From NCBI RefSeq assembly GCF_001889545.1, contig NZ_CP018194.1:682001-746000 (forward strand): DNA of 64,000 bases, written 5' to 3'. Both the position numbers and the translations under genes were made by a program. Shown piece by piece: positions 19,292-28,173 of this stretch. The stretch comes from Granulibacter bethesdensis (GTDB lineage Bacteria; Pseudomonadota; Alphaproteobacteria; Acetobacterales; Acetobacteraceae). The notes under the pieces are model-generated. The model saw only the letters and a list, made by a program, of their open reading frames with translations. It made no database searches and was not told the DNA's origin. Numbering within the stretch: the stretch's first letter is position 1; each line of letters opens with the position of its first letter.

Positions 19292-20965
19292 AGCCTCCCT
19301 CAATACTTCAACGACTGCTTCCTGCGGCACATCGCGACTGGTAAAGGCCTGACCGATACCCCGAGCCAGCACAAAAGCAAGCTTGCCGTCCCGCATTTTC
19401 TTGTCGCGCTGCATATGACCGATCAACTGCCCGGCGGAAAAACGGCGGTTGAGCATGGACAACTCGGCAGGTAGCCCGACCGAGGCGACATGGGCGATCA
19501 CCCGGTCTGCATCCTGGCTCCGGCAATGGCCGAGTTTGGCAGAAAGGCGGAATGCCAGCCCCAGCCCGACGGCCACGCCCTCCCCATGCAGGATGGTGCC
19601 GTAGCCCAGATCGGCCTCAAGCGCATGGCCGAATGTATGACCCAGATTGAGCAGGGCGCGGCCGTCATTCGGCTTTTCTTCCCGCTCGTCATCCCCCACG
19701 ACCTGCGCCTTGAAGGCGCAGGCGCGCATGATGGCTTCAGCCTGGCTGTCGCGTTCCCCGGTGGTGACGGCATGCCCATTGGCTTCGCACCATTCGTAGA
19801 AGGCGGCATCGCCGATCAGCCCGGCTTTCACAATCTCTGCATAGCCCGCCAGCACTTCCCGATGCGGCAGGGTGCCGAGCGTCGTCGTATCCGCCAGCAC
19901 CAGACGGGGCTGATGGAATGCGCCGAGCAGATTTTTACCATAAGCGGTGTTGATACCGGTCTTGCCTCCGACGCTGGAATCGACCTGTGACAGCAGGGTG
20001 GTGGGAATCTGCACGAAAGGCAGGCCACGCAGGGTTGCAGCAGCGGCAAAGCCTGCCAGATCGCCGACGACGCCGCCGCCGAGGGCGATCACGGTCGTTC
20101 GGCGCTCCACCCCGGCAGCCAGCAGACCGTCTGTCACACGCCCAAAGACCTCAAGAGATTTCGAGGTTTCTCCCGGTGGTACGACGATGCTGTCAGCTTT
20201 GATCCCGGTTTCCTCCAGCCCTTTCAGGAGGGTCGGCAGGTGAAGGGCAGCGACGGTCTCATCGGTGACGATCATCGCCCGCTTCTGCGGAATATGAGGG
20301 ATCAGCAGCGCGCCGGCACGGGAGAGCAGGGATTCGCCGATCACCACATCATAGCGGCTGGAGGTGAGGCTGACGGTCAGCCTGCGTGGAGGCTGATATT
20401 CCTGAAGATGACGCAGGACATTATCGGTGGTGCTGTCCTGACTGTCATCGCCGCACTCCACGATCAGATCAGCCTCCGCATAGACGGGATGCCGCTCATT
20501 CATCAGCCGTTGCAGGATATCCGTCGGGTTACCCTGATTGAGTAAAGGGCGGTGCGTGCGGCCGGAGACACGTTTCAGCAGCACCGGAAGGTTGCAGCGT
20601 AGCCAGATGCTGACAGCGCCCTCCCTGATGACGCGCCGTGTTTCGGGGTCCATGAAGGCGCCCCCGCCCGTGGCCAGCACGAGGGGTTCCTCTGACAGCA
20701 GCCTGCGTACGACGCGGCGCTCCCCTTCACGGAATCCTGATTCGCCATGGCGGGCAAAAATTTCCGCGACAGTGCAGCCTGCCGCGCGTTCGATCTCCGC
20801 ATCTGCATCGCGGAACGGCATTCCGAGTCGGGCGGCCAGACGGCGTCCAATGGAGGTTTTGCCAGCCCCCATCAGACCGACCAGTACGATGCTGCGGCCT
20901 TGCAGCCAGGCTGGGGGTGTCACGGAATCGCGGAGAGAAGGGGCAAGGGCAGAGTTGCGTGTCAT
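19277..20965 (-). CDS. aroKB: Shikimate kinase / 3-dehydroquinate synthase fusion (AroK-AroB)
   Basis: One 562-residue protein joins two shikimate-pathway enzymes that are separate in most bacteria. The N-terminal kinase (about 20-185) has Walker A GLMGAGKTSIGRRLA, the shikimate-binding DAD/E region (FRDADAEIERAAG) and GGGAFMDPETR. The C-terminal synthase (about 200-562) has ALGGGVVGDLAGFAAAA, QIPTTLLSQVDSSVGGKTG and the metal-binding LNLGHTFGHALE. ATG 20965 gives MTRNSALAPS; an upstream in-frame start at 21049 would add 28 residues of low-quality sequence. Fusions of this kind are known from acetic acid bacteria. Confidence 0.95.
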   Translation of the reverse strand: MTRNSALAPSLRDSVTPPAWLQGRSIVLVGLMGAGKTSIGRRLAARLGMPFRDADAEIERAAGCTVAEIFARHGESGFREGERRVVRRLLSEEPLVLATGGGAFMDPETRRVIREGAVSIWLRCNLPVLLKRVSGRTHRPLLNQGNPTDILQRLMNERHPVYAEADLIVECGDDSQDSTTDNVLRHLQEYQPPRRLTVSLTSSRYDVVIGESLLSRAGALLIPHIPQKRAMIVTDETVAALHLPTLLKGLEETGIKADSIVVPPGETSKSLEVFGRVTDGLLAAGVERRTTVIALGGGVVGDLAGFAAAATLRGLPFVQIPTTLLSQVDSSVGGKTGINTAYGKNLLGAFHQPRLVLADTTTLGTLPHREVLAGYAEIVKAGLIGDAAFYEWCEANGHAVTTGERDSQAEAIMRACAFKAQVVGDDEREEKPNDGRALLNLGHTFGHALEADLGYGTILHGEGVAVGLGLAFRLSAKLGHCRSQDADRVIAHVASVGLPAELSMLNRRFSAGQLIGHMQRDKKMRDGKLAFVLARGIGQAFTSRDVPQEAVVEVLREAGCEA

Positions 20966-21091
20966 GATGGCGGAGGCTAGCACAGGCACACGGTTTTGTC
21001 CGCCTCTCCGCCTTTTTTGCGTGATCGGAAGCGATGGGGAGGATGACATGGACCGTCTGACGGAATTCAGGACAGGTTGAGGCCAAGACGT

Positions 21092-21235
21092 ATGCGGACT
21101 GCATTATTGATTGTTGTCGCACTTGGATTGGTGGCGGCCGGGGGCATCTTCGTGGGGCTGGGAATGTTTCCGCCGCAACCGCATGTGGCGGCGGTGCAGA
21201 AGACGCTGCCCAATGATCGTTTCGATCATCACTGA
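21092..21235 (+). CDS. 47-residue single-span membrane peptide
   Basis: An ATG at 21092 opens a 47-codon frame ending TGA at 21233-21235. It encodes a hydrophobic helix (ALLIVVALGLVAAGGIFVGL, about residues 4-23) followed by a short Pro/His tail ending in NDRFDHH. The positive charge before the helix (MRTA) and hydrophobic profile are those of a small inner-membrane protein. It fills the gap between the divergent aroK-aroB start and xerD, 37 bases before the xerD ATG. Function unknown. Confidence 0.6.
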   Translation: MRTALLIVVALGLVAAGGIFVGLGMFPPQPHVAAVQKTLPNDRFDHH

Positions 21236-21272
21236 CCACATGCTCTGACGCTGTGTGCCGGAGGTTGCGGCC

Positions 21273-22145
21273 ATGGAGCGGCATATCGAGAGTTTTCTGG
21301 AGATGCTGGCGGCGGAGCGCGGGGCAGCACGGAACACATTGCTGGCTTACGGGACTGATCTGCGCGACTGGTCGGGCTATGCCGCCCGTCACAGGGTAGA
21401 TCCGTTACATGCTGATGAGGCTGCCTTGCGTGGTTACCTCGCCGCGCAGAGCGGGGCCGGGAACGGGCCTCGCACCCAGTCGCGTCGCCTTTCGGCGTTC
21501 CGGCAGTTTTACCGTTTCCTGCTGGAGCAGGGGGCAAGGTCTGATGACCCCACTGCTCTGCTGGATGCACCGAAGCTGCCACGTTCTCTGCCGAAATATC
21601 TGGACGAGGCGGAGGTCGATGCACTGTTGCAGGCGGCTCCGGCCGAGCCTGCGGCCCATGCGGCGCTGGAAATACTCTACAGCACAGGGCTGCGTGTCTC
21701 CGAAGTGCTGGCGCTGCCCGCCCGTGCCTTCCGTGGGGATGCGCCCATGATGACGGTGCGGGGCAAAGGCGGACGGGAGAGGATGGTGCCGGTCTCAGCC
21801 TCAGCCATTGCCGCGGTCGAGGCAATGCAGAGAGGGGGGGAGCAATCACGCTGGTTGTTTCCCGGCCGTGATCCGGCAAAACCGATGACCCGGCAGGGTT
21901 TCGCCTTGATGCTGAAACGGGTCGCGTTGCAGGCGGGCCTCGATCCGGCCCGGGTGTCTCCCCATGTGCTGCGGCATTGTTTCGCATCGCATCTGCTGGC
22001 GCGGGGCGCTGATCTGCGCAGCCTGCAAATGCTGCTGGGGCATGCTGATATCGCCACCACGCAGATCTATACCCATGTGCTGTCGGAGCGGCTGCGTGCG
22101 CTGGTGGACTCCTGCCACCCGTTGTCCATCACGGCAGAGGATTGA
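21273..22145 (+). CDS. xerD: Tyrosine recombinase XerD
   Basis: Site-specific recombinase that resolves chromosome dimers at dif. From ATG 21273 (GGAGG 9 bases upstream) it has 290 residues; a GTG at 21255 is possible. The N-terminal SAM-like core-binding domain spans about 1-85. The catalytic residues are visible: Arg in STGLRVSEVL, Lys in VRGKGGRERMVP, His/Arg in HVLRHCFASHLL, His in LLGHADIATTQIYTH and the nucleophile Tyr in the same segment. XerD is chosen over XerC on overall feel and length; the pair is hard to separate by eye. Confidence 0.85.
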   Translation: MERHIESFLEMLAAERGAARNTLLAYGTDLRDWSGYAARHRVDPLHADEAALRGYLAAQSGAGNGPRTQSRRLSAFRQFYRFLLEQGARSDDPTALLDAPKLPRSLPKYLDEAEVDALLQAAPAEPAAHAALEILYSTGLRVSEVLALPARAFRGDAPMMTVRGKGGRERMVPVSASAIAAVEAMQRGGEQSRWLFPGRDPAKPMTRQGFALMLKRVALQAGLDPARVSPHVLRHCFASHLLARGADLRSLQMLLGHADIATTQIYTHVLSERLRALVDSCHPLSITAED

Positions 22146-22215
22146 GCTCTGGTGCGGGGCGTCATGTGCATCGGATGGGTAGCGCGCCGCCCGTATGGCT
22201 GCTAAAGCCGCTGCC

Positions 22216-23178
22216 ATGACCCGGCATTTCCTTGAATTCGAAAAACCGATTGCGGAGCTCGAGGGCAAGATCGAAGAGCTTCGCCGCATGTCGGAGCCTG
22301 ACGGCATCAATATTGCCGATGAGGTATCCCGGCTGACCGACAAGGCGGACAAGCTGCTGCGTACAACGTATGCGAAGCTGACGCCCTGGCAGAAGGTGCA
22401 GGTGGCCCGCCACCCGGAGCGTCCGAAGGCAAAGGATTACATCACCACGCTGATCAGCGACTATACTGAGCTGTCAGGCGACCGGGCCTTTGCCGATGAT
22501 GCTGCCATTATCGGTGGTCTGGGCCGTTTTCAGGGCCATCCTGTCATGGTGCTGGGAACGGAGAAAGGCACCGATCTTGAAACCCGGATCAAACATAATT
22601 TCGGCTCCCCCCGACCGGAAGGCTATCGCAAGGCGCGGCGTCTGGTGGAGCTGGCAGGTCGTTTCCGGCTGCCTGTGTTGACATTCGTGGATACGGCGGG
22701 TGCCTATCCCGGTGTGGATGCCGAAGCCCGCGGTCAGGCGGAAGCCATTGCGCGCTCTGTCGAAGCCCTGCTGGACAGTCCTTCCCCCGTTATTGCGACG
22801 GTGATTGGTGAAGGTGGTTCCGGTGGTGCGATTGCGCTGGCCTCGGCGGATCGGGTGCTGATGCTGGAACACGCCTGGTATTCGGTGATTTCGCCGGAAG
22901 CCTGCGGTTCGATCCTGTGGCGTGATGCGGCGCAGGCCTCGGTCGCGGCGGAGACCATGAAAATCACCGCCGATGATCTGCTGAAATTCGGGCTGATCGA
23001 TCAGGTTGTGCATGAGCCGCTGGGTGGGGCGCATCGCGCACCGGACAAGGCGATTGCCCTGACCGGTGAGGCGATTGCTGCTCAGTTGCAGCCTTTGTTG
23101 GGGCTGGAAGCAGCGGCGTTGAAGGCAAAGCGGCGCGAAAAATTCCTGCGGATGGGGCGCGATACAGTCACGCACTGA
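22216..23178 (+). CDS. accA: Acetyl-CoA carboxylase carboxyltransferase subunit alpha
   Basis: Transfers carboxyl from biotin to acetyl-CoA with AccD, the committed step of fatty acid synthesis. ATG 22216 gives MTRHFLEFEKPIAELEGKI, which matches the usual AccA start; ATG 22195 would add seven residues. Characteristic stretches are QVARHPERPKAKDYI, LPVLTFVDTAGAYPGVDAE and IGEGGSGGAIALASADRVLM followed by SPEACGSILWRD. The 320-residue length is typical. A long hairpin terminator follows. Confidence 0.96.
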   Translation: MTRHFLEFEKPIAELEGKIEELRRMSEPDGINIADEVSRLTDKADKLLRTTYAKLTPWQKVQVARHPERPKAKDYITTLISDYTELSGDRAFADDAAIIGGLGRFQGHPVMVLGTEKGTDLETRIKHNFGSPRPEGYRKARRLVELAGRFRLPVLTFVDTAGAYPGVDAEARGQAEAIARSVEALLDSPSPVIATVIGEGGSGGAIALASADRVLMLEHAWYSVISPEACGSILWRDAAQASVAAETMKITADDLLKFGLIDQVVHEPLGGAHRAPDKAIALTGEAIAAQLQPLLGLEAAALKAKRREKFLRMGRDTVTH

Positions 23179-23198
23179 TCGCGCTTCCATTGTTATCT

Positions 23199-23236
23199 GA
23201 TACGCCCGACCAGAGAATGCTCTGGTCGGGCGTATC
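23199..23236. terminator. Long hairpin terminator between convergent accA and the TonB receptor gene
   Basis: A perfect 17-bp stem (23199-23215 with 23220-23236, core ACGCCCGACCAGAG) with an AATG loop. It is 20 bases after the accA stop and 5 bases before the stop of the convergent receptor gene, so it can serve both. Only short T runs follow on the plus side. Confidence 0.75.
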
Positions 23237-23240
23237 TGTT

Positions 23241-25619
23241 TCAGAACGTGATCTTCAGGCCGCCGAAGCCGCCGATCGGGGCAGCGGGGCTGTAGGAACG
23301 CGGGTTGGTCGCATTCGGTGACTGTGACAGGTAGACGGATGAAGTCGGAGAGAACGTGCCGTAGGTATAATATTTCTGGTTGGTCACGTTCATAATCATG
23401 CCAAACAATTGGACATGCGGTGTAATCTGATAGGACGTGTTCAGATTAACAACGAAGAATGCAGGTAATTTCGCATTGGTGTTGGCCGGATCACCGAACA
23501 GATAGGTTCCGCTCTGACCGATACCCACCGCACCGATGATCCATTTCGGTGTAATACTGTACGTAATGCCAACCTTGACGGTATTCTGCGGCACGCCAGG
23601 CATCCGGTTGCCGGGATTGACGGTAATGTTGCCATTTGCATCCGTCACAGGATTGCTGCCGCCATCCTCAATGAAGGTGCTCTGGTAGGTCGCATCGACA
23701 TAGGAATAGTTGAGGTAGGCCATCAGGCGCTTGGTGGTGTAATCGACATGGAAATCGACGCCCTGACGCCGCGTCTGCCCCACATTCTGGAAAAAGCCGC
23801 GATCCAGTGTCACGCTGTTGACGAACGCAATGTCGTCATCGACGTTGGTGTGGAACAGACCGAGTTTATAACCCAGCTTTGCATCGGCCGTCAGATGCGT
23901 GCTGCCGCGCAGGCCGGATTCCCAGGTATGGGCGACGACCTGCTTGAGGTCCGGATCACCGGTAAAGAAGTTCGCCAGACTGCAGGACTGTGCCGGATTG
24001 ACGCAGGAGAGCTCTGCCTGTGTCGGTGCCCGGTTTGCTTCTGCATAGCTGCCGTAGAAGGTCAGCCAGGGCATGATCTTGTAGGTCAGGCCGGCTGAGG
24101 GATTGAAGCGGTTATAGACATGATTACCCGTCACATCTCCGCCGCCAATCTGATTGATGTCGATCTGGGCGGAGTTGAAGCGCCCGGCAACCGTCAATGA
24201 CAGACGATCCGTCAGATCGAATGTATCAGTCAGGAACAGACCGAAGAAATTATTGGTCAGGCCGACGCGTACCGGAACATTTTGCCCCGGCTCATCCAGC
24301 ATGATACCAGGCCCGATAAAGTCACGAGAGACAGGGGTAATGCCACCGAGATAGGAGGAGCCGCCAAACATGGTGGTGGCACCGTCATAACTGCCACCAG
24401 CTACGAAATGGTTCTGATGACCGAACAGATCATCGGTATTGGTTACCTGCGCCGAGGCGCCATAGCTGTTGGTATTGGTGGTCTGGGCATCAAGTTCCGA
24501 ATAGGAGAACTGATTATTTCCGAGATATGCTGGAATTGCGTTACCGCCAAGGGTGGTGCTGGGCAGGCCGGTGTTGGAATTACACATCAGCCCTGAGCCA
24601 TCATTACAGGGGAGATCGTTGGGTGAGTTTCCGTTCATCACCCTCTGCTGAAAATAGGAATAGTAGGCATTGCCCTGGATGGATGTGTTGCGACCGACTT
24701 CAATATTGCCGTTCACAGTGGCAAGGATATAGCGGTTGGAAATCTGGTTCGGCGCCGTGAACTGGGCCGCTGGATCAACCTGAAGCAACTGGACCGGGGA
24801 AGTTCCCGGACCGTTCAGAACCGAATTGGCCATGTTGAGGTTGAAATGAACCTCGGCACGGTCGTTGCGAACGCCGACATCGCCATAGAAATTCTGGATG
24901 TCGGTTGATTGCTGATCACGCCAGCCATCCTGATGCAGCACACTACCGGCAAGGTAGGTAGAAACGTTACCAACCCGCTTGCCGTATTGAAGATTGGCCC
25001 CCATCCGTCCGAATGAGCCACCATACAGGTCGATTTCTCCACCCTGATAGGTAAAGCCGTTTTTCATTTTGACACTCAAGGCACCGCCGATGGCGTTCAG
25101 ACCGAAAGCCGGGTTCGATCCTTCGAGATTAAGTGTGTCGATCGCCAGACTGGGTATCAGATCCCAATTCACGGTATCGCCGAATGCCTGATTGAAGCGC
25201 ACACCGTTGAGGTAAATAGCCAGCCCCTGTTCCGTTCCCTGCAAAGGTGAGGCGGTAAAACCATGATAGAGCAGTGCAGGCTGCTGCTGATTGCCTGAAG
25301 AGTCGACCAGATTGACGCCGGCGACTTGCTGGTTCAGTGCCCGGAGCATGTTCGGCGCACCGCGTAAGGCGATGTCTTTCGAATCCAGCACTGTTGATTC
25401 GGCCGGGACTTTGTTTTTGTCGATCCCGGATCCAAGCAAGGGGGTGCTGCCGATCACATCAAGTTCGGGAAGCGTAACGGTGCTGGCGTCTGTCGTGTCC
25501 TGCAAACCGGATGACGCAGGGCGCACAGCCTTTGAAGACGCTGACTGGGCAAAGGCAAGCTGCGGCGCAAGGCAGACAAAAACCGCAGCATAGCCTGAAA
25601 GACTTTTTGATATTTTCAT
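23241..25619 (-). CDS. TonB-dependent outer-membrane receptor
   Basis: 792 residues with a signal peptide (MKISKSLSGYAAVFVCLAP, cleavage likely after AFA at 24). A TonB-box-like TVTLPELDVIG lies at about 48-58. The plug domain covers about 70-190 (VLDSKDIALRGAPNMLRALN, LAIYLNGVRFNQAFGD, LNAIGGALSVKM), then a 22-strand-type beta barrel ends in the aromatic terminus GGFGGLKITF. It imports a scarce ligand using TonB energy; the ligand (siderophore, cobalamin or other) is not clear. A strong GGAGGG lies upstream of the ATG, and a 21-bp-spaced direct repeat lies about 50-85 bases upstream of the start. Confidence 0.92.
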   Translation of the reverse strand: MKISKSLSGYAAVFVCLAPQLAFAQSASSKAVRPASSGLQDTTDASTVTLPELDVIGSTPLLGSGIDKNKVPAESTVLDSKDIALRGAPNMLRALNQQVAGVNLVDSSGNQQQPALLYHGFTASPLQGTEQGLAIYLNGVRFNQAFGDTVNWDLIPSLAIDTLNLEGSNPAFGLNAIGGALSVKMKNGFTYQGGEIDLYGGSFGRMGANLQYGKRVGNVSTYLAGSVLHQDGWRDQQSTDIQNFYGDVGVRNDRAEVHFNLNMANSVLNGPGTSPVQLLQVDPAAQFTAPNQISNRYILATVNGNIEVGRNTSIQGNAYYSYFQQRVMNGNSPNDLPCNDGSGLMCNSNTGLPSTTLGGNAIPAYLGNNQFSYSELDAQTTNTNSYGASAQVTNTDDLFGHQNHFVAGGSYDGATTMFGGSSYLGGITPVSRDFIGPGIMLDEPGQNVPVRVGLTNNFFGLFLTDTFDLTDRLSLTVAGRFNSAQIDINQIGGGDVTGNHVYNRFNPSAGLTYKIMPWLTFYGSYAEANRAPTQAELSCVNPAQSCSLANFFTGDPDLKQVVAHTWESGLRGSTHLTADAKLGYKLGLFHTNVDDDIAFVNSVTLDRGFFQNVGQTRRQGVDFHVDYTTKRLMAYLNYSYVDATYQSTFIEDGGSNPVTDANGNITVNPGNRMPGVPQNTVKVGITYSITPKWIIGAVGIGQSGTYLFGDPANTNAKLPAFFVVNLNTSYQITPHVQLFGMIMNVTNQKYYTYGTFSPTSSVYLSQSPNATNPRSYSPAAPIGGFGGLKITF

Positions 25620-25666
25620 GGGCCGTTCCCTCCTTTGTCCGTTTTTTGAAAGACATCAGGGTGCGG

Positions 25667-25703
25667 TCAATTGCGTAAAATGCGACATCAATCGCATAAA
25701 ATG
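25667..25703 (-). promoter_or_regulatory. Tandem direct repeat upstream of the TonB receptor gene (possible operator)
   Basis: TCAATTGCGTAAAATG at 25667-25682 and TCAATCGCATAAAATG at 25688-25703 agree at 14 of 16 positions and start 21 bp apart, two helical turns. They sit 48-84 bases upstream of the receptor ATG on its template side. The second copy also forms an inverted repeat with a TCATTTTGC to its right. The regulator is unknown. Confidence 0.4.
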
Positions 25704-26177
25704 ACGGAAATCATTTTGCAGGCGATAAGTTATTCAATTGCCACATATTTTTGCAGATGGTTATGAGGCAGGAACAATTTTAAATAATGCTTTAAGAAGG
25801 CTTTATGAGAGCAGAGGTGAGGCTTTGTTGCGTGGAATTGATTGCTGCTTCTTACCTTGCGGGTGAATGACCTGGCTGCTTACCATGCAGTTTCCGAACG
25901 AATGCGGACTGGCAAGTAACAGGTGTCCCTGTCATACAGACAGTATCATGACATAAGGTTGCTCTGCCGGCGCGGGCGAGCAAAAGGACGATACAGTATT
26001 TCAGGGTGGATCAGGATACAGTTCATATTTATAATTAAAAGTCACTTTTTAAATTTAATAACGATATATAAAGTATCTTTTAGTAAAAGATGATCCTTAT
26101 TTACGCAGAGAACTATAATATATTTCTTCAAATACTTTATTGTATAATATGAAATAGACTGTGTTGTATTTGCTTTT

Positions 26178-26192
26178 TGATGATGATTATCA
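26178..26192. promoter_or_regulatory. Near-consensus Fur box
   Basis: TGATGATGATTATCA matches the 7-1-7 Fur core TGATAATnATTATCA at all but one defined position. It is about 560 bases from the receptor start and about 340 bases from the porin start, and 30 bases downstream of a TATAAT at 26143-26148. The site would fit iron repression of a rightward transcript starting near 26155. This is seen only as a motif. Confidence 0.45.
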
Positions 26193-26227
26193 ATCAACCT
26201 TGGTTGGTAGATATTAATCCAAGCAAA

Positions 26228-26253
26228 TTATATTGAATGATCATTCAATATAA
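26228..26253. repeat. Perfect 26-bp AT-rich palindrome
   Basis: The 26 bases are identical to their own reverse complement, centred on TGATCA (26238-26243), with the flanks ATTGAA and TTCAAT. It has no GC stem or T tract and is unlikely to be a terminator; an operator for a dimeric regulator is more likely. It lies 36 bases right of the Fur-like box. Confidence 0.6.
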
Positions 26254-26528
26254 ATAAAACAAGCAATTGTTTGATACAATTGTTTAGTTTGTTCATCATC
26301 TCTGTCGTTTTTATCCAAGCTCGTGGATGCTTTTCTAAGGTTACATCCATCAATCGATGCCAGAATAAAATATCGGCTATGCTGAAAAACGAAGTGGCAT
26401 CAACGGCGAAACAGACTCTCGCTTTAAGAGAGCCGCCGAAGTTGGGCAGGGGAAAAGTCAACGCACGGCCGTGAGTGGGTGAGTTTAGCTGGCTTCACCG
26501 CCGAGCGATGCGCTGGGAAACGTGCACT

Positions 26529-28094
26529 ATGTGGACTCTATTGAAGAGTGTATCGATACATTCGATATACGATCGTGTTTGGGCTTCCAGCGGCCTGGTC
26601 TGTGGTATGGCGGCTGTTTTTGCACCGATGACAGGTTGGGCTGATCAGGTTCTGTATGATTCGCACGGTACCCGCGTTCAGGCTTTTATAGAACTGGGCA
26701 GCGTCATCATGAATGGCGCCAATATCAACTTTGGTGCAGGGTCAATTGTCTATCATGATGGTCGTCCGGTTGCCAATCGTGGCCCGGTGACGGCCGAGCT
26801 ATATTTCAAACCGGGGGTGATGATATCACATAAATTCGATATCGGAACCTTGTATGGATCGGTCAATGCCATCGGCACCAAAACGGTCGGGCATGGCGAT
26901 TTTGAACAATTTTCGCAGACCGGGCATGAGCCTTTCTACATGGGACTGGAGGAAGCCTATCTGGGATTTGAAACCAATCTTGCTTCTGGTGGTGGCAAGG
27001 ATGTAATCGCCATTCAGGGCGGGAGGCAGGTTTTCAAAATCGACGATGGCTTTCTCGTTGGTCGCGGAACGTACAATACAGGCGGGCGTGCGGCATGGTG
27101 GTATGCGCCCCGCATGGCGTTCTCAGGTCCGGGGGTGATCAAGTTTGATGGGCATCCCGTGCGCGCCGATATCTTCGCGCTGGAAGTCAATTCCGATGCG
27201 GGCCTGACATATGGTTTTGATCGGCCCAGAAGCCGTTTTGCGGGCTTCGATGTCACGCTGTTCCGCAGCAAGCCGGGCCTTGACGGTGCACCAACCTATG
27301 CCAATCGCGAGGCATATGTGACGCTGACTTACTTCAATATTTATGACTCCGACAGATCCAGCACCTATGATTACACCAGCCGCGCCAGTCGCGACGGCAT
27401 GAATGTTTATTCGCTCAGCTTCGGTGGCTCGTTCGTTCCCATCAAGGCATTGGGAATCAGAAAGAACTTTACGCTCTATGGCCAATATGTCGGTCAGCAG
27501 AACAGCAATGCCAGCCAAGGGTACCAAAGCGTTGATGCGTATGCTTATTATATAGAGCCAGGCTACAGTTTTTCTAATCTTCCATGGGCGCCCTCTGTCT
27601 ATTATCGCCGTACCACCTACAGCGGTGAGAATAATCCCAAAGGAACGGTCAAGCACTCCTATGATCCGCTGTTTCTCTATAATGGCTCCCGCAAATTGTA
27701 TGGCGGATATTTTTCGGGCGAGGTCGTTGGCGAATATCTGATGGGATATTCAGGATATGATGTTAATCAGGTAGGTATCACCCTTAATCCGCCTTTTCAT
27801 GTTTTCAAGCATGATGACAAGACGGCTTTTAACATCATCTATTATAACGTTCTCATGAATCACCCCTCGCAATATGGCCTGAATACCGGCAGTAACAAGT
27901 ACAGCGATGAGGTGGATGTCTCTGTCAACTATCAGTATAGCCCAACTATCTCCGGTGCCATGCTGGCAGGTGTTGCATTTCCCGGCCGTAATGGCCTTGC
28001 CAATGTCGCGAGCTATCAGCCTGCAACCGGTAACCAGCCAGTTGTCGGTGGTAATGCCTATGTGCTGGAGGCTTTTATCTACACGCGTTTCTGA
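26529..28094 (+). CDS. Outer-membrane porin-like beta-barrel protein
   Basis: About 521 residues. A signal sequence with a hydrophobic core (SSGLVCGMAAVFAPMTGWA) is followed by ADQVLYDSHGTRVQAFIELG. The rest has many alternating aromatic strands (AFIELGSVIMNGANINFG, AYAYYIEPGYSFSN, YNVLMNHPSQYGLN) and ends in YVLEAFIYTRF, with the C-terminal Phe required for barrel assembly. I cannot assign a named porin family with certainty; it resembles carbohydrate or alginate-export type barrels. ATG 26529 has GGGAA upstream; ATG 26508 is an alternative. It is divergent from the TonB receptor across the AT-rich spacer. Confidence 0.7.
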   Translation: MWTLLKSVSIHSIYDRVWASSGLVCGMAAVFAPMTGWADQVLYDSHGTRVQAFIELGSVIMNGANINFGAGSIVYHDGRPVANRGPVTAELYFKPGVMISHKFDIGTLYGSVNAIGTKTVGHGDFEQFSQTGHEPFYMGLEEAYLGFETNLASGGGKDVIAIQGGRQVFKIDDGFLVGRGTYNTGGRAAWWYAPRMAFSGPGVIKFDGHPVRADIFALEVNSDAGLTYGFDRPRSRFAGFDVTLFRSKPGLDGAPTYANREAYVTLTYFNIYDSDRSSTYDYTSRASRDGMNVYSLSFGGSFVPIKALGIRKNFTLYGQYVGQQNSNASQGYQSVDAYAYYIEPGYSFSNLPWAPSVYYRRTTYSGENNPKGTVKHSYDPLFLYNGSRKLYGGYFSGEVVGEYLMGYSGYDVNQVGITLNPPFHVFKHDDKTAFNIIYYNVLMNHPSQYGLNTGSNKYSDEVDVSVNYQYSPTISGAMLAGVAFPGRNGLANVASYQPATGNQPVVGGNAYVLEAFIYTRF

Positions 28095-28116
28095 ACAGGC
28101 AACGTGAGGGTAGAAC

Positions 28117-28146
28117 AAAAAACGGGGCAGTGAATGCCCCGTTTTT
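28117..28146. terminator. Bidirectional terminator between porin-like gene and secA
   Basis: AAAAACGGGGCA pairs with TGCCCCGTTTTT around a GTGAA-type loop. The A run on the left and T run on the right allow termination from both sides, fitting the convergent genes. Confidence 0.9.
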
Positions 28147-28173
28147 CATTTCCTGCTCAGAAAAATTGGCGTT

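Larger units (their letters stand above)
25620..26528. other. AT-rich divergent spacer between TonB receptor and porin-like genes
   Basis: About 0.9 kb, markedly AT-rich from about 26010 to 26310 in contrast to the GC-rich surroundings. It holds a direct repeat next to the receptor start, a Fur-like box at 26178-26192, a perfect palindrome at 26228-26253, a TATAAT at 26143-26148, and a repeated CAATTGTTT at about 26265-26284. The short open frames on both strands (26228-26474) show no family I recognise. The low GC suggests regulatory DNA or past horizontal acquisition. Confidence 0.5.

Noticed and set aside
25620-26528. Insertion sequence or prophage remnant in the AT-rich spacer
   Set aside because: No transposase or integrase similarity, no terminal inverted repeats with target duplication and no attachment repeat at a tRNA.
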